From Armatimonadota bacterium (GTDB lineage Bacteria; Armatimonadota; Fimbriimonadia; Fimbriimonadales; Fimbriimonadaceae), in contig JADFMN010000005.1 in the NCBI GenBank assembly GCA_022563855.1, positions 62,001-126,000 on the forward strand: 64,000 nt of DNA, read 5' to 3'. The notes below the pieces were generated by a model. It did no database searches. It was not told where the DNA came from and was given only the letters and a program-made list of their open reading frames with translations. Positions 42,561 to 51,690 of the stretch are shown piece after piece. The position numbers and the translations under genes are program-made. Numbering within the stretch: position 1 is the stretch's first letter; each line of letters starts with the position of its first letter.

Positions 42561-44831
42561 ATGATTCACACCCATACTTTCGAAGTTGGGGGCAAGACCC
42601 TCAGCATCGAGTCTGGTCGGGTCGCAAAGCAGGCGGGAGGTTCAGTGCTTTTGGGCATGGGCCAGACCGTCGTGCTCGGCACCGCGACCATGTCGAAGAA
42701 CCCGCGGGATCTCGACTTTTTACCACTGGTTTGCGACTTTGAAGAGCGCAAATACTCGATCGGCAAGATCCCTGGCGGATTCGTCAAGCGCGGAGGCAGA
42801 CCTTCCGAGAAGGCGATCCTCACGAGCCGGCTGATCGACCGACCGATCCGACCACTTTTCCCTAAAGGACTGCGCCACGATCTCCAGATCGTCACGATGG
42901 CGTTTTCCGTCGACAAAGACGTGCCGCCCGACGTGCTGGCGATCTGCGCCGCAGGCGCTGCGCTGGCTGTGTCGGACCTCCCGTTCGACGGCCCGATCGC
43001 GGGCGTTCGAGTAGGGCACATCGACGGCGAGTTCGTCCTGTTCCCGTCGAACGAGGAGCTGAAAGAGTCCAAGCTCGACCTGATCGTCGCCGGCCACAAG
43101 GGCGCGATCAGCATGGTCGAGGCTGGCGCAAAGGAGGTCAGCGAAGAGCTGATCGTCGAGGCGCTCAAAATCGGGCACGACGCGATCAAGCTGATCTGCG
43201 GCGAGTTTGAGAAGTTCGCCAAGAAAGCAGGCAAGCCCAGGCGCGAGATCGAGCTGGCTCAGCCGGACGAGGATCTGATCGAGGAGATCGAAAAGAACGA
43301 GTACGAGATGATCGCCGACGGTCTTTTCAGCCCCGACAAAGCCACGCGCGAGAGCGCGATGGACGACGTCGAGGAAGCTCTGCAGGCGAAGTACGAAGAG
43401 AAGTACGCCGACGACGAGGACAAGCTGAGTCAAGTGAAAGCGTCGGTCAACGCCGCGGTCAAGAAGGTGATCCGCAAGTCGATCATCGAAGACGGCAAGC
43501 GACCGGACGGACGAAAGCCCGACGAGCTGCGCGACATCGAAGCGGTCGCCGGCATTCTCCCTCGCGTTCACGGTTCCGGCATGTTCACCCGCGGCCAGAC
43601 GCAGGTCATGACGGTGCTCACGCTCGGAATGCCGAAAGACGCACAGATGATCGACTCGATCGACGAGAGCGTCTCGGAGAAGAAGTACATGCACTTCTAC
43701 AACTTCCCGCCCTACTCGGTCGGCGAAGTTAGGATGATGCGCGGGCCAGGCCGCCGCGAAGTCGGACACGGCGCGCTCGCAGAGCGAGCGCTCGAGCCGG
43801 TCGTTCCGGTCGGCCAGGAGGACTTCCCGTACACCTGTCTGCTCATGAGCGAAGTGCTGGAGTCCAACGGCTCGTCCTCGATGGCGTCCGTCTGCGGATC
43901 GTCGCTTGCTCTCATGGATGCGGGCGTGCCGATCACTGGGGCTGTGGCGGGCATCGCCATGGGGCTCATGTCCGATGGCAAGAAGTTCCAGATACTGACC
44001 GACATCCAGGGCGTCGAAGACTTCACCGGCGACATGGACTTCAAGGTCGCTGGCACGCGCGACGGAATCACAGCGCTTCAGCTCGACACGAAGCTGGCTG
44101 ATCTCCCGCAACAGGTGCTGATCGACGCGCTCGCACAGGCGAAGGACGCACGGTTCAAGATCCTCGACATCATGGAAGAGGAGATTCCAGGACCGCGCAG
44201 CGAGCTTTCGCCGACCGCGCCGCGTGTGTACACGCACAAGATCGCGCCCGACAAGATCGGTGCGCTCATCGGTCCGGGCGGAGCGAACATCCGCAAGATC
44301 ACCGAAGAGAGCGGTTGCCAGATCGACGTCCAACAAGACGGCACGGTGCTAGTCGCATCCGAGGACAGCGAATCTGCGGAAGTTGCGCTGACCATGATCA
44401 AGGCCTGCACGGCCAGCATCGAGGTCGGCATGGAGTTCAGCGGCCAGGTCACGCGACTGATGGGTCGCGGCGCGATGGTGGAGATGCCCGGCGGCAGAGA
44501 CGGAATGGTCCCGACCGACCAGCTCACCGACAAGCCGATTCGTCGGCCCGACGACGCTGTTCAAATGGGCGACAAGATCAACGTGCGCGTCGCTGAGATC
44601 GACGACATGGGTCGCGTAAACCTCACGGCGATCGGACTGAACCCCGACCACGAACGGATGAACAATCCGGTCGAGACCAGCGGTCCGCCGGATCGCGGCG
44701 GACGAGGCGGACGCGGCGGTGACCGCGGTGGACGAGGCGGCGGACGTGGAGGACGCGACAACGGTCGCGGTGGACGAGGTCGCCCGAGAGACGGCGAAGA
44801 CGTCAACGCCAGGTTCAGGCCTCGGCGCTAA
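42561..44831 (+). CDS. pnp: Polyribonucleotide nucleotidyltransferase
   Basis: 756 residues. Phosphorolytic 3'-5' exoribonuclease of RNA decay. Two RNase PH domains (1-215; 310-540, with VHGSGMFTRGQTQ and VCGSSLALMDAGVPI), an alpha-helical linker, a KH domain (IGPGGANIRKITEESGCQID) and an S1 domain (VGMEFSGQVTRLMGRGAMVEM). A Gly/Arg-rich tail at about 705-745 (GGRGGDRGGRGGGRGG) likely binds RNA. The last residues, RDGEDVNARFRPRR, are duplicated 1 kb downstream. Confidence 0.97.
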   Translation: MIHTHTFEVGGKTLSIESGRVAKQAGGSVLLGMGQTVVLGTATMSKNPRDLDFLPLVCDFEERKYSIGKIPGGFVKRGGRPSEKAILTSRLIDRPIRPLFPKGLRHDLQIVTMAFSVDKDVPPDVLAICAAGAALAVSDLPFDGPIAGVRVGHIDGEFVLFPSNEELKESKLDLIVAGHKGAISMVEAGAKEVSEELIVEALKIGHDAIKLICGEFEKFAKKAGKPRREIELAQPDEDLIEEIEKNEYEMIADGLFSPDKATRESAMDDVEEALQAKYEEKYADDEDKLSQVKASVNAAVKKVIRKSIIEDGKRPDGRKPDELRDIEAVAGILPRVHGSGMFTRGQTQVMTVLTLGMPKDAQMIDSIDESVSEKKYMHFYNFPPYSVGEVRMMRGPGRREVGHGALAERALEPVVPVGQEDFPYTCLLMSEVLESNGSSSMASVCGSSLALMDAGVPITGAVAGIAMGLMSDGKKFQILTDIQGVEDFTGDMDFKVAGTRDGITALQLDTKLADLPQQVLIDALAQAKDARFKILDIMEEEIPGPRSELSPTAPRVYTHKIAPDKIGALIGPGGANIRKITEESGCQIDVQQDGTVLVASEDSESAEVALTMIKACTASIEVGMEFSGQVTRLMGRGAMVEMPGGRDGMVPTDQLTDKPIRRPDDAVQMGDKINVRVAEIDDMGRVNLTAIGLNPDHERMNNPVETSGPPDRGGRGGRGGDRGGRGGGRGGRDNGRGGRGRPRDGEDVNARFRPRR

Positions 44832-44854
44832 GGTCGAGATAAGGCACAATTCAT

Positions 44855-44890
44855 GCTCTGGCGGTTCATTCCGCCAGAGCTTGTTGTATT
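44855..44890 (+). terminator. Rho-independent terminator of rpsO-pnp
   Basis: A perfect 10-bp stem GCTCTGGCGG / CCGCCAGAGC with loop TTCATT, followed by the T-rich TTGTTGTATT. Confidence 0.8.
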
Positions 44891-44932
44891 ATTGAGCCGG
44901 TGCAATCGATTTGCACTAAAGGAGAATGAACA

Positions 44933-45805
44933 GTGATAACCAGGGTCGTTAGCGTCCTTATCGTAAGCGTGATTGCGCTTCTCACACCTGCCGCCCTAGC
45001 AGAACAGGATCGTCGAGAGGAGATGACCGCGAAGCAGTTCCTCGAGTGGAGCATGGATCAGCACGCGAAGCTCAAGACCTATCAGGCAATGGTTCTTTGG
45101 GACATGGGGAAAGGAGATCTCAGGACTAGGCTTGTCCTTATCGAGGGCCCGGACAAGTACGCCGTGACTTCCAGCAATCGTGGCTACACTCAAGTTTCCG
45201 TGTGCGACGGCACGACGCTTCTTGAATATGACAGCGAGGACGCTGAAGCCCTTGAGTACAGGGCCACTAGCCACATTGGAACGTCTCCCGGCATGCAGAT
45301 GAACCACCCCCATTTTTGCGGAAGCCTTTTGTACAAGTTCTTCCTCGGTTCAGACCACCTTGACCAACTCGCCATTCTGGACAGGCAGGAGATCGAGTAC
45401 GGTCCTCGTGTGACGCTTGCCGACGGTCGCACGCTGCAAAGCGTCAAGTTTTACGGGGCCTACCTATATGGCCACGTTGTCGCAGACATCAATGTATCGA
45501 CCGGACTCGTCGAAAGACTCAAATACGACAGTGAGCCGGTCATGCAGGTGCTGAAAGACATGGGGCCGGAAGGGGTAAGTAAGTTCCTGCAAGACGTGCT
45601 GGAAAGCATCGGCGAGGACATCGAAGTTCCCGAGTTTCCCGAAATTGGAACTAGATGGACGACGGAGCACATATCAGTGGTCGCGACGGACGCCCCGCTG
45701 TCAAGCGACATCTTTAGTACGGCAACTCCAAATGGCATCGAGACACGGAGAATGACGTCCGCCTGGCCACGCTGGTCGCCGCAGGGGCGGAAGACGCCGC
45801 GATAG
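44933..45805 (+). CDS. Secreted LolA/DUF2092-like protein
   Basis: 290 residues. The start is preceded by AAAGGAG, 9 nt upstream. Signal peptide VSVLIVSVIALLTPAALAEQ. The mature part begins with helix FLEWSMDQHAKLKTYQAMVLWDM and continues as a beta-rich half-barrel of the LolA/DUF2092 type, which binds lipoproteins or lipids in the periplasm; the match is by pattern only. Its TAG stop overlaps the first bases of the duplicated pnp end, so the natural C-terminus may have been cut. It lies between pnp and its tail copy. Confidence 0.65.
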   Translation: MITRVVSVLIVSVIALLTPAALAEQDRREEMTAKQFLEWSMDQHAKLKTYQAMVLWDMGKGDLRTRLVLIEGPDKYAVTSSNRGYTQVSVCDGTTLLEYDSEDAEALEYRATSHIGTSPGMQMNHPHFCGSLLYKFFLGSDHLDQLAILDRQEIEYGPRVTLADGRTLQSVKFYGAYLYGHVVADINVSTGLVERLKYDSEPVMQVLKDMGPEGVSKFLQDVLESIGEDIEVPEFPEIGTRWTTEHISVVATDAPLSSDIFSTATPNGIETRRMTSAWPRWSPQGRKTPR

Positions 45806-45848
45806 AGACGGCGAAGACGTCAACGCCAGGTTCAGACCCCGGCGCTAG
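45804..45848 (+). other. Duplicated 3' end of pnp
   Basis: 45 nt encoding RDGEDVNARFRPRR plus stop, the same as the pnp end at 44787-44831. The first 32 nt are identical. The three codons that differ (Arg, Pro and the stop TAA/TAG) are all synonymous. No other part of pnp is attached. Confidence 0.9.
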
Positions 45849-45867
45849 GTTCGGGCTATCGCAGATA

Positions 45868-45899
45868 TCAGGCCACCCGCTTAGAGCGAGGTGGCCTGA
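45868..45899 (+). terminator. Possible terminator hairpin
   Basis: A perfect 10-bp stem TCAGGCCACC / GGTGGCCTGA with a 12-nt loop, 20 bp after the pnp tail copy. Only a weak T-run follows. 45900-46060 holds no gene. Confidence 0.5.
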
Positions 45900-46060
45900 G
45901 TGGTTTCAGCCTATTCGCAGTTCCCGCCGCATAACCTCCACAGGTTCAATTCAGCTAGTCGCCCGTGCCTGTGAGCCCAGCAAATCTGACAGATTCGCGT
46001 GGATAGGTTTCGGCATCGATGAGATGCGGGCCTCTCACAGCCGATGATTGAACCTATAGG

Positions 46061-48178
46061 ATGGGTTTATCCAACTTGACGTCCGCTGCGCGAGATATCA
46101 GAAAACTCGTAAGGTACGGATGCCTGATCGGCCTCGTTGTCGTTGGGCTTATCGTGGCGTTTGGGCACACGGCGCTGCAGCGGAGCATGGATCAGCATCG
46201 ATCTGCGATGCAATTGCTGTCGTCGATCGAGCAGCACCTGCGAATCGTCGATGGTCTTGTCACGGAAACAGCGCTGGCCAGCCAGTCCGGGGAGCCGAAG
46301 GACTTAGCAGTCGCCAACGGCCTGTTCGACCGCCTCGCCGAGTCACATGAGCGAATTGCTGAAGCGGCGGCGACCGCGGGAGTCCCGGCTGCCCTTCATC
46401 AGAGGCTCGCAGAGTTGCAGGTCGATTCAGACCGAATCGAGATGCGCTGCTCGATTCTGCTGGGCATGATCCCGGCGCAAGTCGGAACGAGTGTGACGCT
46501 CGATCGCGTAGCAGGCGAGCATCGGGCTTACCGGGCAGGTGTCGAATCGGCGATCTCAGACATCGAGAAGTTTGCCGGCAAGAGCATGAGCAGAACGCGT
46601 TTGACCCAAGCAATTCTCCTGTTGCTGGTCGTCGTGCTGCTATTGGTGGAGGCACTGTTGATCGCAGGCCCGCTTGCCACCCGAATTGGCGACACGATCA
46701 GCAAGCTAGAGGAGTCGCGCGTGCAGTTTGCGAAACAGTCCAGGAGGTTGCAGACCGACAACAAACAGCTAAAGATCAGCCATGCCGAAGTGGTGAAAGA
46801 GGTCGAAGATGTGAACGAGGCAAACCGCATGCTGGCAACGGCCTCGTCGCGATTTGCCGAGCTCTTCGAAGGCATGCCGGTCGCCTGTTTCTCGGTGGAT
46901 GCAGACGGGACGATCTACGAATGGAATTTGGCGGCGACGGAACTATTCAATGTCGCTGCCGCGGAGATTGTCCAAAAACAGGTCTACGGTCGATTCCTCG
47001 GTAGCGAAAACGACGTGATGCTTGGCAAGCTCGTGAAGGAAGCGTTCGTCGGAGGAGCAACCAATAACATTGAGATGACGGTCAAGAACGCGTACGGAGC
47101 CGACCGGAAGCTGCTCTTGAGCGTTTTCCCGCTCCGTGCGAGGCAATCGGAGCCAACTGGCGCTCTGATCGCATGTGTCGATATCTCAAAGCAGAAAATG
47201 GCCGAGGCGGCAGCGGCCAGGGCGAACCGGAACATTGGAAACATTCTGGAAAGCATCAAGGACGCGTTCGTTGCGCTGGATCGCGGTTTGAGGTACCAGT
47301 TCGTCAACGCAGCAGCGGTCAAGCTGCTTGACCGACCAGTGAAAGAGGTGATCGGCAGGCGGTTCTTCGACGTAAGGCCAGAGCTGGAGGGCACGATACT
47401 GGAGACGAGAATTCGTGAGGTTCTCGAAAGTCAGCAGGCAACAACATTCGACTACTATTTTGCCGAAGACGACGTCTGGTTTGAGTTTAGGATTTACCAC
47501 ACGGACGCCGGCGTGAGCATCTTCTCCAACGACGTGACCGAGCGCAAGCTGGCCGAGCAGATGATCCGCGGTCAGCAGGAGCAGATCGAAGCGGCGATGG
47601 AGCAGATCAACGAATACAACCAGCTGTTAGAGGAACAGCAGAAGGACTTGGAGACCGCGAACGTCCACCTGCATGAGCTGGCGACGACCGACGGACTGAC
47701 GGGGCTCATCAATCACAGAACCCTGCAGGAAATCCTACGAAATCAGATACAGAAGTCAAAGAAGAAGAGAACGGGCAAATTAGCGATCATCCTGCTGGAC
47801 GTCGATCACTTCAAGAGCTTCAACGACGACTACGGGCATCAGGCGGGGGATGAAGTGCTGCGCTTGATCGGCAAAATTCTCATGGAGAACGTGAGGGAAG
47901 AGGACGTCGTCGCTCGGTACGGAGGGGAAGAGTTCATGGCGATCCTGCCCGGCGCCTCGATCGAGATAGCCATCGAGCGGGCAGAAGTCTTGCGCGCTGC
48001 GATCGAGGGATTCGGCTGGAAGAACAGGACCGTCACGGCGAGCTTCGGCATCGCAGAGTTTAAGCGGAAGATGTCGCCAACGGAGCTGATTACACATGCT
48101 GACAAGGCGCTGTACGCGGCCAAGCGCGCGGGCCGCAACCGAAGCATGGTTTTCGAAGAGTTGGCCGACAGTGCGTAG
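46061..48178 (+). CDS. Membrane PAS-PAS-GGDEF diguanylate cyclase
   Basis: 705 residues. Transmembrane helices at about 21-37 and 182-205 enclose a ~140-residue helical periplasmic sensor. A HAMP-like/coiled-coil stretch follows (210-255), then two PAS domains (~258-380 and ~395-495), a second coiled coil (510-555) and a GGDEF domain (TTDGLTGLINHRTLQ to the end). The active loop is GGEEF, with an RxxD inhibitory site (REED) five residues before it. It should couple an external signal to c-di-GMP synthesis. Confidence 0.92.
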   Translation: MGLSNLTSAARDIRKLVRYGCLIGLVVVGLIVAFGHTALQRSMDQHRSAMQLLSSIEQHLRIVDGLVTETALASQSGEPKDLAVANGLFDRLAESHERIAEAAATAGVPAALHQRLAELQVDSDRIEMRCSILLGMIPAQVGTSVTLDRVAGEHRAYRAGVESAISDIEKFAGKSMSRTRLTQAILLLLVVVLLLVEALLIAGPLATRIGDTISKLEESRVQFAKQSRRLQTDNKQLKISHAEVVKEVEDVNEANRMLATASSRFAELFEGMPVACFSVDADGTIYEWNLAATELFNVAAAEIVQKQVYGRFLGSENDVMLGKLVKEAFVGGATNNIEMTVKNAYGADRKLLLSVFPLRARQSEPTGALIACVDISKQKMAEAAAARANRNIGNILESIKDAFVALDRGLRYQFVNAAAVKLLDRPVKEVIGRRFFDVRPELEGTILETRIREVLESQQATTFDYYFAEDDVWFEFRIYHTDAGVSIFSNDVTERKLAEQMIRGQQEQIEAAMEQINEYNQLLEEQQKDLETANVHLHELATTDGLTGLINHRTLQEILRNQIQKSKKKRTGKLAIILLDVDHFKSFNDDYGHQAGDEVLRLIGKILMENVREEDVVARYGGEEFMAILPGASIEIAIERAEVLRAAIEGFGWKNRTVTASFGIAEFKRKMSPTELITHADKALYAAKRAGRNRSMVFEELADSA

Positions 48179-48272
48179 GCGGTTTTCTGAGCCGCTGCTT
48201 CATCTACATATGACCTACCGGGCCTGACGTCCAACTAGGCTTCGCGCTGCTATTCTCCGCTCGTCATTCAAT

Positions 48273-48433
48273 GGGTGCCACGGGTTGTCTCGCCCGGGTG
48301 CCGCGAGTTGTCTCGCTCGGGTGCCACGGGTTGTCTCGCCCGGGTGCCACGGGTTGTCTCGCCCGGGTGCCACGGGTTGTCTCGCCCGGGTGCCACGGGT
48401 TGTCTCGCCCGGGTGCCACGGGTTGTCTCGCAA
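48273..48433. repeat. Tandem array of seven 23-bp REP units
   Basis: Seven contiguous 23-bp units start at 48273, 48296, 48319, 48342, 48365, 48388 and 48411. Each begins GGGTGCCACGGG and ends TCTCGCCC; unit 2 carries several changes. The last unit runs into CGCAACCCGTGCTAC, which forms a hairpin with its CACGGGTT. There are no spacers, so it is not CRISPR. It lies just downstream of the RAYT gene. Confidence 0.95.
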
Positions 48434-48465
48434 CCCGTGCTACACGCTTCCGCCCGTTCACAAAA

Positions 48466-48948
48466 CTACAACTGAGTCCAGAACTTCTCCGGCCACCCAA
48501 CACTGGACCACCGCCAATCTTCTGCTCTCAGAACAAGCTCCGCTCGGACGGGGTTCTCGTGGATATAGTCGGTTTTCTCACTGAACTCTTCGTCCGAATA
48601 AAGGTTTCGGTCGTATCCTCCACCTGCCTGCCAAAACCGAGGAATCTCGATTCCGCAGGCGCGCAAGAACTTCATTTGGCGGTACGCGAACGTCCGTTTG
48701 AGCAGATGGAGGTACTGCGCGATCGTCGCGTCCTCGCTCGCCGGCCGAACGATCAGGTGAACGTGGTTCAGCATCACGACCCAGTAGTACAGGTCGACCG
48801 CCATCTTCGAGTGGACGTACTCAAGCCTGGCGACGAACTCGTCTCTCACCTCTGGGGAGCCCAGAAGGTTTCGTCTCTCGTAACACGAGAACGTCAAGAA
48901 CCTAGAATTGTAGACTCCTTCGTATCTTCTTAGCTTCTTCCTTTGCAT
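48466..48948 (-). CDS. REP-associated tyrosine transposase (RAYT)
   Basis: 160 residues of the Y1/HUH transposase family. The HUH motif is NHVHL (His62, His64). The catalytic Tyr is probably Tyr89 in LLKRTFAYRQ. The family ending is YIHENPVRAELVLRAEDWRWSS. RAYTs cut and move REP hairpins preceded by GTAG. The gene is bracketed by inverted REP-like sequences (array at 48273-48433 and hairpin at 48969-48998). The ATG at 48948 is chosen; the frame open to 48999 is translated repeat. Confidence 0.9.
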   Translation of the reverse strand: MQRKKLRRYEGVYNSRFLTFSCYERRNLLGSPEVRDEFVARLEYVHSKMAVDLYYWVVMLNHVHLIVRPASEDATIAQYLHLLKRTFAYRQMKFLRACGIEIPRFWQAGGGYDRNLYSDEEFSEKTDYIHENPVRAELVLRAEDWRWSSVGWPEKFWTQL

Positions 48949-48968
48949 GCGTGAGATTGTGGCTTGCG

Positions 48969-48998
48969 CACGGGTTGCAAGACAACCCGTGGCACCCA
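48969..48998. repeat. REP hairpin upstream of the RAYT gene
   Basis: CACGGGTTG, loop CAAGA, CAACCCGTG, then GCACCCA. It is an inverted partner of the array on the other side of the gene. Confidence 0.85.
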
Positions 48999-49006
48999 TT
49001 TAGCGA

Positions 49007-49237
49007 TCAATCTTCGTTGCGTTGCCAGAAGAACCACAACGCCCAGGCGATCGCGGCGGACAGGACGCTAACGGTCAGATGTTGCAGGCCCATCAGGACA
49101 GCCTCGTTTCCCGTCAAGTAATCGCCGACACGGTTAGCAGTGCCAGTTGCAGTCTTCTGCACGATCAGCCCTTGATATGCTTTATACAGAAACACGCCGC
49201 AGTTGCTGATAAACACCCACTTCAGCACACCGGGCAC
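49007..49237 (-). CDS. Hypothetical small membrane protein
   Basis: About 76 residues with two hydrophobic segments (VLKWVFISNCGVFLYKAYQGL and LTVSVLSAAIAWALWFFW). A GTG start near 49237 is preferred; a longer TTG start at 49345 would reach into the upstream region of the divergent gene. No family is recognised. Confidence 0.45.
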   Translation of the reverse strand: MPGVLKWVFISNCGVFLYKAYQGLIVQKTATGTANRVGDYLTGNEAVLMGLQHLTVSVLSAAIAWALWFFWQRNED

Positions 49238-49366
49238 AGAGAGCCCTGGCGAATTTTCAACCAAAACCCACCCTCTTGAGCAGTAATCGCCCCGACGCTG
49301 CTGACAGAACGGTACCCAATCGGCGCACTTCCGACCAGATTGCAAGTCCTGTCGTATACTATTTTA

Positions 49367-49828
49367 GTGGCCAACAAGACTTCGATATGGGAGAGGATCC
49401 TGGTTGGCGAGTTCGACTTCGGTGACGTCGCGGCTACGCTTCTTCGTGCGTACTGTTTGCCTGTGTTAGTCGTCGTTCTTGCATTTCTCCCAAATTCCGG
49501 AATCATCTTGCTCGACACATTTAAATTCATTCTTCTCATGGTTGGAATTGCTGCATTCGTCCCAACGGCGTGGTATCTCGCATCCCTCGGTCCGCGCCTT
49601 CTCCGCTGGATCACTATCGCGGTTGGGCTGGCATTCGCCCTGCTCGGCGCCTTCTCCTATCTCTGGTACGCGCTAGGAGGCGATCTCCCGGCTCAATACA
49701 AGACGATTCCCACCTATTTTGATCAGGTATTTGTGCCGCTTGTCGCAGTTTCGATTGCGATCGGCTGGATCGTCGTGCCGTTCCGCCTCCGCGGACACCG
49801 CCGAAGCCAAGCCGAAGTCGTCAGATGA
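49367..49828 (+). CDS. Hypothetical four-helix membrane protein
   Basis: 153 residues from GTG 49367 with about four transmembrane segments (near 24-44, 51-71, 80-98 and 119-138) and a basic C-terminus (RLRGHRRSQAE). TATACT at 49355-49360 may be a -10 box, suggesting a leaderless transcript. The function is unknown. RNase J starts 64 bp downstream. Confidence 0.55.
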   Translation: MANKTSIWERILVGEFDFGDVAATLLRAYCLPVLVVVLAFLPNSGIILLDTFKFILLMVGIAAFVPTAWYLASLGPRLLRWITIAVGLAFALLGAFSYLWYALGGDLPAQYKTIPTYFDQVFVPLVAVSIAIGWIVVPFRLRGHRRSQAEVVR

Positions 49829-49892
49829 ATCTGTTCTGGCAGCGACAGTTCTCAGCCCTGTGTTCGCCCCACGGGTACCCTAGCGACTGCGA

Positions 49893-51545
49893 ATGAGCCT
49901 CGTTCAGATTATCCCTCTTGGGGGAGCCGGTGAGATCGGCAAGAACTGCACCGTCGTCCGGCAGGGCGACGACATCATCGTCATCGACTGCGGAATCTCC
50001 TTCCCGCACGAAGAGCACTACGGCGTCGACATCGTCATCCCCGACTTCACGTACCTGTTCGAGAACCGGGACATGGTGCGGGCGATAATCTGCACCCACG
50101 CGCACGAGGACCACGTCGGCGCGCTGAGCTTCCTGCTGCCCGAGATGGACGTGCCGATCTACGCGACCAAGTTCACCGCAGCGATGATCCGCAGCAAGCT
50201 CGCCGAGCGCATGCGGCACATCGAGCCGGACTTGCGCATCATCGAGCCCGGCGAGATCATCAAGGCGGGGAAGTTCGAGATCGAGCCGATTCGCGTCACG
50301 CACTCGATCCCCGAGACTTGCGCGATGGCGATCCGCACGTCTCTCGGCGTCGTGTTGTTCACGGCCGATTTCAAATTCGACTTCACGCCCGTAGACGGAA
50401 AGCTCACAGATGTAGCTCGGCTCGCGGCGGTCGGCAAGGAGGGGGTCATCGCGCTCGTCTCCGACTCGACCAACATCGACCGCTCCGGCTGGAGCCCGAG
50501 CGAGAGCGAGGTGAGCGTCGGGCTGAGGAAGGCGTTCACCGAATCGCCGGGCCGCGTGCTGATGACGATGTTCAGCAGCAACGTCCACCGCATGCAGCAG
50601 GCGCTCGACGTCGCACGTGAGACCGGTCGCAAACTAGCCGTCGCCGGCAGAAGAATGGAGAGCACACTGCAGCTCGCGGCAGAGATCGGATACGTACACA
50701 TCCCCGAGGGCACGTTCATCCGTCTCGACGAAATGAGCAGCTACGCCGAGGACAAATTGGTGATCCTGACGACCGGCAGCCAGGGCGAGCCGATGGCGGC
50801 GCTCAGCCAGATGTCGCGTGGCGAGTACCGGCGAATGCAGATCCGCGAAGGGGACACGATTCTCTACTCCGCCCGCCCGATCCCTGGAAACGAGGGCGCG
50901 ATCTGGCGCACGATCAACCGGCTGTTCCTGCAGGGAGCGAACGTGGTCTACGAAAGCGAGACGCCGATCCACGTCAGCGGCCACGGCCACGCGGAGGAGA
51001 TCAAGATGATGGTCAACCTCACCAACCCATACTATATAGTCCCGGTCCACGGCGAGCCGCGACACCAGCACATCTTCCGCGAGATGGCGATGGACATGGG
51101 CTGGCCGAAGGCGCGAATCTTTGAGATTCAGAACGGGCAGCCGTTCTGCTTCGACGAGAAGAAGGCGTGGTTCGACGACAAGATCGAATGGGGCGAGCAT
51201 CTGATCGACCAGCACGGCGACGTCGCGGTGACGGACAAAGTGCTGGGCGAGCGGTCGTCGCTCGGCCACGATGGAGTCGTGATCATCTCGATCGGTATAG
51301 ACTTGAAGCGCGGTGTAGTTTCATCAAGCCCCGAGGTCGTCACTCGTGGATTCAGCGGACCGTCCGAGGTGGTCGACGACGGAATGGCGGACGTGCGCCA
51401 AGCGCTCGAGGACCTCGATTCGGCTAGCTTGAAGGACGCCTACGTAGTGCAGGAGGCGGTCGAAGCCGCGATGCGTCGCGCGATACAGAAAGGGTGCCGC
51501 CAACGCCCGGTTATCGTCGGCATTGTGGTTCCGGAGAAGGGTTGA
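49893..51545 (+). CDS. rnj: Ribonuclease J
   Basis: 550 residues. Metallo-beta-lactamase/beta-CASP ribonuclease with 5'-3' exo- and endonuclease activity in mRNA decay and rRNA maturation. The zinc motif is HAHEDH at 69-74; other family blocks are PLGGAGEIGKN, VLFTADFKFD, LVSDSTNIDRSG, LTTGSQGEPMAALSQM, HVSGHGHAEE and PVHGEPRHQ. The C-terminal ~120-residue domain is complete. Confidence 0.96.
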   Translation: MSLVQIIPLGGAGEIGKNCTVVRQGDDIIVIDCGISFPHEEHYGVDIVIPDFTYLFENRDMVRAIICTHAHEDHVGALSFLLPEMDVPIYATKFTAAMIRSKLAERMRHIEPDLRIIEPGEIIKAGKFEIEPIRVTHSIPETCAMAIRTSLGVVLFTADFKFDFTPVDGKLTDVARLAAVGKEGVIALVSDSTNIDRSGWSPSESEVSVGLRKAFTESPGRVLMTMFSSNVHRMQQALDVARETGRKLAVAGRRMESTLQLAAEIGYVHIPEGTFIRLDEMSSYAEDKLVILTTGSQGEPMAALSQMSRGEYRRMQIREGDTILYSARPIPGNEGAIWRTINRLFLQGANVVYESETPIHVSGHGHAEEIKMMVNLTNPYYIVPVHGEPRHQHIFREMAMDMGWPKARIFEIQNGQPFCFDEKKAWFDDKIEWGEHLIDQHGDVAVTDKVLGERSSLGHDGVVIISIGIDLKRGVVSSSPEVVTRGFSGPSEVVDDGMADVRQALEDLDSASLKDAYVVQEAVEAAMRRAIQKGCRQRPVIVGIVVPEKG

Positions 51546-51690
51546 AGGCCTGCCACAACGCGCCCAGCATTTCAAGTTCTATAGTACTCAAATTCGAGAT
51601 ACTGGTAATAGTAACAGCATCGCAAGGGATATTGTCCGGTAATGTAGTCGGGTACGGATGGCCGTGGGCATCCGCCATGTTAGGTTTATT

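Noticed and set aside
42720-44336. A 538-codon open frame antisense to pnp
   Set aside because: It is fully inside a certain gene; its composition (Arg, Asp, His, Val rich) is the usual antisense shadow of GC-rich coding DNA, with no motif.
48273-48433. CRISPR array
   Set aside because: The units are directly contiguous with no spacers, and no cas gene is present; the link to the RAYT gene explains them better.
48271-48933. A 220-codon plus-strand frame through the 23-bp array
   Set aside because: The first third is a direct translation of the repeat (period 23 bp, so the peptide repeats every 23 residues) and the rest is antisense to the RAYT gene.
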